Positions 57,526-64,000 of a DNA stretch of 64,000 nucleotides are shown piece after piece. The notes under the pieces are model-generated. The model was not told the origin of the DNA. It did no database searches and was given only the letters and a program-made list of their open reading frames with translations. Source of the DNA: Cellulophaga sp. L1A9 (GTDB lineage: Bacteria; Bacteroidota; Bacteroidia; Flavobacteriales; Flavobacteriaceae). Positions within the stretch are counted from its first letter, which is position 1; each line of letters opens with the position of its first letter. The stretch spans positions 3,224,001 to 3,288,000 of the forward strand of contig NZ_CP047027.1 in NCBI RefSeq assembly GCF_009797025.1, read 5' to 3'. The position numbers and the translations under genes were made by a program.

Positions 57526-57861
57526 TTACAATTCTTCTAAGATAGATTTTCCTTTGGACATATCTCCGGATGTCCATTCCCAAGATTCATGAAGTCTTAT
57601 TTTTCCATTTGTAGTTATTTCAGGTTTAGAGAAACAAATTCCGGTCATTAACTCCCCTTTTTTATTAACCTGATGATAACGCATTTCAATCGTTCCATCT
57701 TTACCGACCAAGCCTATTAAGTGCCCTTTTAGAATTTTCGCACCATGATATTCAGAAGTTAAAATAGTTCCGTTTTGTTTATAATGAAAAACGGTGTCTT
57801 CTGTTGTTTCTCCGTTTGCGGAGTTTTTAATGGGTCTAAATTTTTTGTTATTGTAATCCAT
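57526..57861 (-). CDS. Small protein of the family often misnamed N-acetylglutamate synthase
   Basis: The 111-residue product is read from the ATG at 57861. It is strand-rich (YHGAKILKGHLIGLVGKDGT, MRYHQVNKKGELMTGICFS, LHESWEWTSGDMSKGKSI) and matches a common small Bacteroidota protein labelled N-acetylglutamate synthase in databases, though it lacks any acetyltransferase motif. That name should not be trusted. The function is unknown. Confidence 0.6.
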   Translation of the reverse strand: MDYNNKKFRPIKNSANGETTEDTVFHYKQNGTILTSEYHGAKILKGHLIGLVGKDGTIEMRYHQVNKKGELMTGICFSKPEITTNGKIRLHESWEWTSGDMSKGKSILEEL

Positions 57862-57869
57862 AATCAAAA

Positions 57870-58031
57870 TTAAAGGAACTCTTTAAACTGTTTTTGTTTT
57901 AATAATGGGCGTTCATCGCTTCTACTACTGAAGTACACATCATTTCTACTTTCTCCATTCGAGGCAATGTAATTATTTCTAAAAACACCTTTTTTTATAA
58001 CAGCTACTGCAACCCCAAGTGTCTTTAAATG
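57870..58031 (-). pseudogene. Gene remnant lacking a start codon
   Basis: Within 356 bases without a called gene, the minus strand carries a coding-like frame: LKTLGVAVAVIKKGVFRNNY, then SNGESRNDVYFSSRSDERPL and a stop after KQFKEFL. An in-frame TAG lies just upstream, with no ATG, GTG or TTG between. It is probably the 3' end of a lost gene. 58032-58223 shows nothing else. Confidence 0.4.
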
Positions 58032-58223
58032 CTACTCCGAAAACAAGCTATCTATTTTTTGGCCAACGCTTTTGTTTGGGTATTAAGCAAATCCATTACA
58101 CCTTAAGAATAAAAGAATAATTTTAAAAGTGATGCTGGCTTTTTTTAGCATTTACTTAGGAATTATTCTTATTCTGAATCTGTTTTTATCAATCACTACT
58201 TTCATAAAACAAGATGCAATTTT

Positions 58224-59108
58224 TTATATTAAAACATCTCCATTAGCAATTTCATTAATTAAAGTAATCAAGGGTGCTACAAATTCAGCATAATATGGGG
58301 GAATTATATGGCTTTCTTTTCCTGCACTAATGACATCTTTTTTTTCAGAAACAGCAGCCAAATCACTTCTAATAGCCTCCCAGCTACTGGAAACGCTATC
58401 TTCCATTACTTCGCGGCTTGTAATACCTTCTGGAGTAAGAACCAAACCATAAACACCCCCGAATAAGGGTTTATCAACCATTCCAAATTTTATAGTAGCA
58501 ACAGTATACTTTTCTGAAAATTTCTTCATTTTCTTTTCATTTTTCATATAACTTACTAAAACATCTTCTAGTCCTAATTCTTTAATCCTATCTTGGATAT
58601 TAGAGGTTTTTATAATCTTTTCTGGAAGGTAATTTAGTTTTTGTAGTTGAGGTAAGGCTATGCTCAAAATATCTTTCAGCGCATCTTGCATTGCGGTTAA
58701 TTGTTCTTGCGGTACAGATAACTTATTTTTGATTACAAAATTTTCCCATACACTGTTATTTATTTCTTCAGGTACATTAGTCTGAGTAAATACATTGATA
58801 TCTGCTTTTTCCGCTTTTAGTAAACCCGGCATATCCGTTTGTGATAAAACTCTATAGTTGGTTATCAAAAAACCTATGCTATCTCTCTTTCCTGTAATAC
58901 GGGTTTTGGCATGTACTCCAATAAAAGCTACAATATGTTCATTAGGAAGTAGCCCTAGCGGTGTTGCAATTTGCTGGGTTGCTTTTTCTATAATTGTTAA
59001 ATAGTCCTCCCAAATAGGATGTTTTGCTTCCGGTACAAACAAGATTTGTTGTACAGCTTCAGACGTATTTTCAAAATAGTCGACTAAATGCTTGATTACT
59101 TTTTCCAT
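58224..59108 (-). CDS. Cytosolic protein of unknown function
   Basis: The 294-residue soluble protein has a helical N-terminus (VIKHLVDYFENTSEAVQQIL), then a region with strands suggestive of PH-like folds (GFLITNYRVLSQTD, GVYGLVLTPEGITSRE). There is no signal peptide, membrane segment or catalytic motif. It could be an immunity-type protein, but no toxin is present. Not recognised. Confidence 0.6.
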   Translation of the reverse strand: MEKVIKHLVDYFENTSEAVQQILFVPEAKHPIWEDYLTIIEKATQQIATPLGLLPNEHIVAFIGVHAKTRITGKRDSIGFLITNYRVLSQTDMPGLLKAEKADINVFTQTNVPEEINNSVWENFVIKNKLSVPQEQLTAMQDALKDILSIALPQLQKLNYLPEKIIKTSNIQDRIKELGLEDVLVSYMKNEKKMKKFSEKYTVATIKFGMVDKPLFGGVYGLVLTPEGITSREVMEDSVSSSWEAIRSDLAAVSEKKDVISAGKESHIIPPYYAEFVAPLITLINEIANGDVLI

Positions 59109-59207
59109 GTTGTTATTGTTTGGTTATACTAGCGTAAAATGATGCACTTTAGTATAGAGTTATTTGAAATAATATAAGCCTATAGCTAGACAAAGAAAGC
59201 GGCTTCA

Positions 59208-59504
59208 TTAGTGAAGGGCAGTGCTATCAATTTTAGAGAATCCAATCGGCACTTTTTTATCCAATTTATCTGCGGTGATAATTCTATGGGTATAAGAATT
59301 AATAGTAAGTCTCATATTTCTTTTGTGGTTTGTGATATAAATATTCTTACCTTTTTTCTTAAATTCAGATTCTTCTGTTTCTGAGATAATTGTTAAAATA
59401 AGCTGTTCAATTTTGTCTATCGAAAGTTCTATATTCAGCTTCTTATTAATTCTTCCATAAACAAGCTTTGTATAACAGATGTTTTCTAAGATTTCTTTTT
59501 TCAA
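59208..59504 (-). CDS. DUF3781 family protein (TTG start)
   Basis: The 98-residue product carries the DUF3781 opening ILENICYTKLVYGRINKKLN and EESEFKKKGKNIYITNHKRN. TTG at 59504 is used because no ATG lies upstream in frame and homologues start at this point. The function is unknown. Confidence 0.7.
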   Translation of the reverse strand: MKKEILENICYTKLVYGRINKKLNIELSIDKIEQLILTIISETEESEFKKKGKNIYITNHKRNMRLTINSYTHRIITADKLDKKVPIGFSKIDSTALH

Positions 59505-59576
59505 ATTGTTGGCCTTAAAGGTTTGCTCTATTTGTTTTTGTTATGTTGAGGTTATGAAGTTGAGGTAGCCAAGATA

Positions 59577-59777
59577 TTATTTTCGATTTGGGTATACAAG
59601 GTAAATTTTAGTACCTGAGCGCATAGTAAATTTTTTATTAAAAAGAAATATTGAACAGCCAACCCTTATTAGAACCAAGTCATATGATTGAGATGCAGAG
59701 GTTTTAAATAGTTTAATAGGTTGATTGGATTGTTTTGATACTAGTAGATCATGACTATTTTCTTCAATTTTTTTCAC
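59577..59777 (-). CDS. Small ORF after the alpha/beta hydrolase (doubtful)
   Basis: A 66-residue frame with GTG start overlaps the hydrolase end by 14 bases. It is basic, without signal, and contains SYDLVLIRVGCSIFLFNKKF. Composition is plausible for a protein, but no family was recognised and it may not be expressed. Confidence 0.3.
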   Translation of the reverse strand: MKKIEENSHDLLVSKQSNQPIKLFKTSASQSYDLVLIRVGCSIFLFNKKFTMRSGTKIYLVYPNRK

Positions 59778-60801
59778 ACCATTGTAAAAAATCTGTCAGC
59801 ACATCATCCCATTTCTCTATATATTCTTCTTTTTCAGATTGTGGAAGTATAGAATACGAATGGTCTAAATTAGGGTATACTTTAAAAGTTAGATTATTTT
59901 TTTTATTTCGAATGAATTCAATGGGTATTAAATATGCAGATTCTATGGGAACAGCCTTGTCTTTTGCTCCGTGCGCAACATAAATGGGAATATTAATTTT
60001 TAGTAAATTATGTATTGCAGGCGCTACAGATGAACTCCATTTTTTATAGGGATGTCCAAGCCACTTCTTTGTTAAACTATTCGGATGCTGGTATATATCC
60101 TTGACTTCCTTGAACACCTTTTCGATTTCTAAAATTGATTCCTCCTCGGTCATTTCTCCCCGTTGCACCGTTTTTCTAACATCAAGTATAAAATCATAAT
60201 ACTGTGCATTACCACCACCTGAAAAATAGCCAATATTTGAAATGTTAGCATTGCTAGTTCCTAGTTTAGCAGCCACTTCCGTACCTTCAGAATGGCCTAA
60301 AACGATAATTTTATGTGGTTTTTTTACCATACCATCTGCGAGGTAATTGATTACCTCATCAGCTTGCCATACTCTATACATTAGGTTGTCATTTTCGTAG
60401 AATGATTTTGGAACTTCAAAATCATTTCCCACTAGTTCAAAAGGAATATTTTTTTTAGATATGGCAACTAACAAATAATCTTTAGGAAGCGTACTTAAAT
60501 TAAAGGGTAGAGTTCTGTGAATCTCGACATACTTTTTAACTTTTAATTCTTTGTTTTTTGAAAATTTAGTGGTGTCCACATGTTTAAAAGATCTGTAAAA
60601 AGGGTCACTGCCAGAGCCTTGAAGGTACAGGAGAATAGTTTTCTTTGAAGATGAATCTCCATTAGAGTAAGTATGATAGTTAATGGTATCCTTATTTTTT
60701 ACAATTGTAAAATGGGCAAATTTATGTTCAAAATACTTTTTTTGAGCCGATGTTTTAAAAATACAGACCAAAGTTGCTAGAAGGGAAAGAATTAATCTCA
60801 T
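59764..60801 (-). CDS. Secreted alpha/beta-hydrolase
   Basis: The 345-residue product has a signal peptide (about 1-19), and the fold markers are LLYLQGSGSDPF (oxyanion), KIIVLGHSEGTEVAAKLG (nucleophile Ser in GHSEG), YVAHGAKDKAVP (Asp) and NLDHSY (His). An ester or amide substrate is likely but unknown. The end is QWCEKN. Confidence 0.85.
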   Translation of the reverse strand: MRLILSLLATLVCIFKTSAQKKYFEHKFAHFTIVKNKDTINYHTYSNGDSSSKKTILLYLQGSGSDPFYRSFKHVDTTKFSKNKELKVKKYVEIHRTLPFNLSTLPKDYLLVAISKKNIPFELVGNDFEVPKSFYENDNLMYRVWQADEVINYLADGMVKKPHKIIVLGHSEGTEVAAKLGTSNANISNIGYFSGGGNAQYYDFILDVRKTVQRGEMTEEESILEIEKVFKEVKDIYQHPNSLTKKWLGHPYKKWSSSVAPAIHNLLKINIPIYVAHGAKDKAVPIESAYLIPIEFIRNKKNNLTFKVYPNLDHSYSILPQSEKEEYIEKWDDVLTDFLQWCEKN

Positions 60802-60913
60802 GAATTTCTAATTTCCTATAAAGACGGATCAGTTTTTTAAATGTTGCATTGCTTTGTCTTTGAAGGTATAGTAAAGACTAGGGAAGCGGTTTGAAAGGTT
60901 TTTTTCTGACTGC

Positions 60914-61030
60914 TCACTTGTTGTAAAACTTTGGTTTTAAGTATTCTAGTTCAAAGCTAATCCCATGATTTAGCGACCTGATGTATATAGAGCGTCTTTT
61001 TTGTTTAGCTCTAAAGTCCGCATTACGCAT
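60914..61030 (-). CDS. Short ORF, possible gene fragment
   Basis: A 38-codon ATG frame (MRNADFRAKQKRRSIYIRSL and ending YLKPKFYNK) is very basic with coding-like composition. It may be a real small protein or the tail of a lost gene. No family was recognised. Confidence 0.28.
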   Translation of the reverse strand: MRNADFRAKQKRRSIYIRSLNHGISFELEYLKPKFYNK

Positions 61031-61044
61031 AGATTTTGTGGTCG

Positions 61045-61479
61045 TTAGTTTTTCTTTACTTCAATACTAGAACCTAAATGTGCTTCAAATGTTTTTCCGT
61101 AATCATTCTCCGTTTTAAAAATTCCAATATATGAAGTTCTATCTTGAGTTAATTCCACTTCATGTAGAAATCCACCTTTCTTTGAAATAAGCGTATCTCC
61201 TATGACTACAGATGTTTTTCCGTTCGTATTATAACCAACGAATACAAATTCTTCTTTGTAAACTGAGTTTATTTTTTTGGTATTTGTAGCATTAGGTATC
61301 TGTCTAATGGTCAAACTATCAAAAACATATTTATCTTTAATTTCATTCACAATGCTCTCCAGGGAATCATTACTTTTCTTTAATATCAAAATTTCCATTT
61401 CTAGTTTTGCAGATTGATTGTTATTTCGACAGCTAAAAAAAAGGGTCTGTAAAAGGATTAGTATAAGTAGTTTCTTCAT
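61045..61479 (-). CDS. Hypothetical lipoprotein
   Basis: The 144-residue product has a lipobox at Cys17 (LFFSCRNN). A short coiled coil (about 28-50, LEMEILILKKSNDSLESIVN) leads into a strand-rich end (EEFVFVGYNTNGKTSVVIGD, TSYIGIFKTENDYGKTFEAH). The function is unknown. Confidence 0.6.
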   Translation of the reverse strand: MKKLLILILLQTLFFSCRNNNQSAKLEMEILILKKSNDSLESIVNEIKDKYVFDSLTIRQIPNATNTKKINSVYKEEFVFVGYNTNGKTSVVIGDTLISKKGGFLHEVELTQDRTSYIGIFKTENDYGKTFEAHLGSSIEVKKN

Positions 61480-61661
61480 TTTTAAAATTTATGATCCTAT
61501 TTTAGTCAATAGTAGTTAGGGGGTAAGTTAACTTTTCGTTTGCACTACGTATGCAGTGTTTTTTTTAATTTGCTTGAATGGCGCACATTTAGCCATATTG
61601 CTTATTTTCATTTGCCGAGTTGGAAGCAGTTTTATCTAATTTTTACTTTGAATATTTTTTA

Positions 61662-62753
61662 TTAATAACACTCAAAGTAGATTTTTTGGTAACCAAATTC
61701 ATTAAAATACCCTTTGTATTTAAAAAGTTTGAACATAAAATTGTCATCATCAAACTTGTAATGTTTCCATCCATTGTAAATTTCTCCATATTCTTGGTGC
61801 TCTGTGATTTTTAAAGTATTTAATTCTTTGAAAATAGCTTGAGCTATAAGGTATGTCTTTTCTATTGAAGTATATTTAAGCAATAAGAATTCACCATATT
61901 CATCTTGATCTAGCCGTATTCTATACTCTTGATTATTTTCTTCTTGATCTTGACTATCATAAATAGTATAGCAAAAACTTTGTTTGTCTTTTAATCTAAA
62001 GAAAGAAAAGGTGGTGAGATAACCATCAAATACATATCCTTCTCTTCCTTCGAAATTAATTTTCCTGAATTTTCCTTCTAGGTGTAATTTCAAGTTTTCA
62101 TTCTCAGTTACTTTAATTTCTTCCCCATATTGCTGTATGCCAGCTTCTGCTAGTGCACCAAAATCAAGTTTTCCTATAACTTTTGAAGAGGTTTCAGGTT
62201 TTTCTCTAACAAGTAATCCATTTAATGCAAGGACATACATTTTTTCAAGTCCATTTCTCTTATAGTTTAATAAAATATTATTTATATAATTAAATCTATC
62301 CGTGTATTCTTCATATTCTTCCCCGTATTCATCGATCTCTTTTATATACTTATGTTTTTTTGGGTTATATTCAAAAAACTGACCTTGCGATCCGTTATGG
62401 AAACCATTTAAGTCATAACTTAAATGGAATTTTCTTATGGCATCTATAGCCAAAGACGTCTTATAAGTTATCGTTATAATTTGAAAATTCTTTTGAAGTT
62501 GTTCAAAGGTTACATCAATATTAACTTTTTTTCCATTTTCTAGAAATGAAACGCTTTCTGCTATTAGTGTTCCACTTTCAATTTCTAAAACTCCTCCTTC
62601 TATTTTTATAAAGGGATATTCACTTAAATCTAAATCTTGAATATAGAAATCATAAAAATGCTCAGCTCTTAATGAAGTGGATGACAAAAATAATATGGAG
62701 AGAATGAACAGTTTCTTTAGTATAGCATGCTGTATTAATATTTGATACTTCAT
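61662..62753 (-). CDS. Secreted protein with SH3-like domain
   Basis: The 363-residue product runs from the ATG at 62753, chosen because it puts the signal peptide (KLFILSILFLSSTSLRAE) near the N-terminus. A central bacterial SH3-like domain (about 172-240: LNGLLVREKPETSSKVIGKL and GREGYVFDGYLT) suggests binding to peptidoglycan or protein. The flanking parts are strand-rich and unassigned. Confidence 0.7.
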   Translation of the reverse strand: MKYQILIQHAILKKLFILSILFLSSTSLRAEHFYDFYIQDLDLSEYPFIKIEGGVLEIESGTLIAESVSFLENGKKVNIDVTFEQLQKNFQIITITYKTSLAIDAIRKFHLSYDLNGFHNGSQGQFFEYNPKKHKYIKEIDEYGEEYEEYTDRFNYINNILLNYKRNGLEKMYVLALNGLLVREKPETSSKVIGKLDFGALAEAGIQQYGEEIKVTENENLKLHLEGKFRKINFEGREGYVFDGYLTTFSFFRLKDKQSFCYTIYDSQDQEENNQEYRIRLDQDEYGEFLLLKYTSIEKTYLIAQAIFKELNTLKITEHQEYGEIYNGWKHYKFDDDNFMFKLFKYKGYFNEFGYQKIYFECY

Positions 62754-62931
62754 TAATTCTAAATAATTTAAATATTTGAAAAGTTCGTGTGGATGTACCG
62801 CTAACATTTCAGTTCGTATGTTTGGTTTTATAGTTTGAATATAACATAATTATAAGACTAATTGAGAATTAGACAGCAAGTCCATGAGTTTGTTAGACAT
62901 ACACTTGGTGTTTTTACTCGGACAGCTTAGC

Positions 62932-63072
62932 TTAATTATATTTTTTGGGAAGAAATTTATCGCCTTTGGTATTTATATAGAGAGTTTTTTGGTCTAATAG
63001 AACTTCAAAATATAGATTATATTTTTTGTCATTTTTTGAATCAAAACTTGGGTACGTACCAACTGATTTCAT
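62932..63072 (-). CDS. Short ORF or gene fragment
   Basis: In the 412-base gap a 46-codon ATG frame reads MKSVGTYPSFDSKNDKKYNL and FEVLLDQKTLYINTKGDKFL. Its composition is coding-like and the end resembles C-terminal strands of WG/MORN-type proteins. It lacks a signal peptide; it is probably a fragment. The rest of 62808-63219 shows nothing clear. Confidence 0.35.
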   Translation of the reverse strand: MKSVGTYPSFDSKNDKKYNLYFEVLLDQKTLYINTKGDKFLPKKYN

Positions 63073-63219
63073 TTAGAAATTTTTTTAAATAAAGCTTGAA
63101 TCTTAAATATATGACAACTATAGTAGAAAACAAGCTAGCTTATCACCTAACCATTAAGCGGCCTTGACTTTTCTTAAGAATGGGGCGCTACTTTCATTTT
63201 TTAACAATCACTTAATGTG

Positions 63220-64000
63220 TCAACTGTTATTTTCTTCTTCTTCTTCTTCTTCTTTCCAATCTCCAACCCATCGATTGGGAGCTACCTGTTCCATAACAGG
63301 AATCCCTTTTGCGTACGTCGTTTTTAAGTACCCTACTATGGCTAAAGTTAGTACAACAATAAAAAATACTAATACTAGGGATACCCAAATAGGAACCTCA
63401 TTTCCATTTAAAAGGCCATAAATGAGCAGCGCATCAAAACCAATCATTAAAAAAGGAATAAAGAAATAGAAGCCAGCTTTTTTTACCATTGAATAGTACT
63501 TATCCATGTTTTTGTTAAATGCATAAAGTAATTCGCCAACAAATAGAAAAGTAAAAATAAAGCAGAAAATAAAAGTTCCTGCAAGTTTAATAAATAATGT
63601 AAATCCTAAAGTAATAACCTTGTCATTTAATTTATTGTAATTAATTTTATAGGTATCTCCAAGTTTTACATCTGTTGTGGAGAATTCTAGCTCTCTTTCA
63701 ATAGTCTGACCGTATTGGGTAAGAAAGCTTACTGTTGGAGTGTACATTGTTTCATATTCATCCGAGTCAGAATCATAAACCTCTTCGCTGGTGTAACTAC
63801 TAACAGTTGCTGTATAATTTTCGCCAGATATTAATATAGTAAAGGTGTCTTTAACCGTGCTTATGAAAATGCTCCCTGAGAAGATAAAAAAAATATTAAT
63901 ACTAAATAAAATTAAGCCTATATAGCCATAGGTAATACAACCACTTTGGGAACCGAGTCTCTTTACAACAAGAATAGTAAATATGGAGGTAGCTAGAATA
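63220..64000 (-). CDS. DUF3592-like membrane protein, N-terminus outside window
   Basis: The frame is open through the right window edge (at least 259 residues), well past the internal ATG at 63747. Read upstream it shows two further membrane segments (AALVILVV-type and GYIGLILFSINIFFIF). An extracytoplasmic loop has YTATVSSYTSEEVYDSDSDE and TMYTPTVSFLTQYGQTIEREL, typical of DUF3592. Three more helices follow (about 50-75, 95-115, 118-140 of the visible C-terminal part) and an acidic end of seven Glu encoded by a TCT/TTC run. The function is unknown. Confidence 0.7.
   Translation of the reverse strand, partial: ILATSIFTILVVKRLGSQSGCITYGYIGLILFSINIFFIFSGSIFISTVKDTFTILISGENYTATVSSYTSEEVYDSDSDEYETMYTPTVSFLTQYGQTIERELEFSTTDVKLGDTYKINYNKLNDKVITLGFTLFIKLAGTFIFCFIFTFLFVGELLYAFNKNMDKYYSMVKKAGFYFFIPFLMIGFDALLIYGLLNGNEVPIWVSLVLVFFIVVLTLAIVGYLKTTYAKGIPVMEQVAPNRWVGDWKEEEEEEENNS

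Noticed and set aside
57526..57861. N-acetylglutamate synthase
   Set aside because: The protein is 111 residues, strand-rich, with no acetyl-CoA-binding motif; the common database name is a misannotation.
63231..63252. Trinucleotide TTC/TCT run as a phase-variation tract
   Set aside because: It changes only the number of Glu in frame at the protein end and cannot switch expression by frameshift.

Overview
The window reads as chromosome from a member of the Flavobacteriaceae (Bacteroidota). The evidence is low GC, promoters of the Bacteroidota type (TTTG about 17-19 bases before TAnnTTTG), many lipoproteins with a short signal and Cys, the gliding lipoprotein GldI, paired methylmalonyl-CoA mutase subunits, a long Bacteroidota-type signal peptidase I and a MutL lacking the usual endonuclease motifs. 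A GH5 endoglucanase-like lipoprotein suggests a polysaccharide-degrading, perhaps marine, member. No rRNA, tRNA, CRISPR array, prophage or insertion sequence was recognised.

Left part (1-10.4 kb): a truncated amidohydrolase, a DUF3810 membrane protein divergent from an aminoacyl-histidine dipeptidase, an M48 peptidase, the GH5 lipoprotein, a three-gene unit (DHH phosphoesterase, GldI, a cyclophilin-FKBP fusion), a PhoD-like phosphatase and ndk.

10.4-14.2 kb holds the most interesting locus. A NUDIX hydrolase gene overlaps a gene for a 1119-residue protein combining a PLD-like nuclease domain, a superfamily II helicase, DUF3427 and a C-terminal S24 (LexA/UmuD-like) autoprotease. The protease keeps the Ser/Lys dyad and an Ala-Gly site at LexA spacing. 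It sits between ndk and the DUF721-lipocalin-recF housekeeping group and looks like a DNA-damage-responsive defence or repair cassette. A 116-bp tandem repeat (about 2.8 copies) lies just beyond, between the lipocalin and recF genes.

14.2-34.9 kb is core genome: recF, a TPR protein and ribH, mutL with two rhomboid proteases and an EEP-family protein, then on the other strand parA-parB-DUF5683-dapB-lepB-wbqC-DUF6122, the mutase pair with an FtsB-like gene and uridine kinase, and a Bcr/CflA-type transporter.

35-64 kb is accessory in character. It carries mostly minus-strand single genes for lipoproteins, small membrane proteins and domains of unknown function (DUF4272, DUF3781, VanW, cupin, SGNH hydrolase, LRR, SH3-like, DUF3592-like). 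It also holds several decayed or truncated genes (half an amidohydrolase, an adenylate kinase stub with a damaged P-loop, a lone N-terminal domain of a methyltransferase family, frameshifted remnants) and many TTG starts. This suggests a region of gene gain and decay. Functions there are mostly unknown, and no toxin or secretion gene is visible to explain the small genes.
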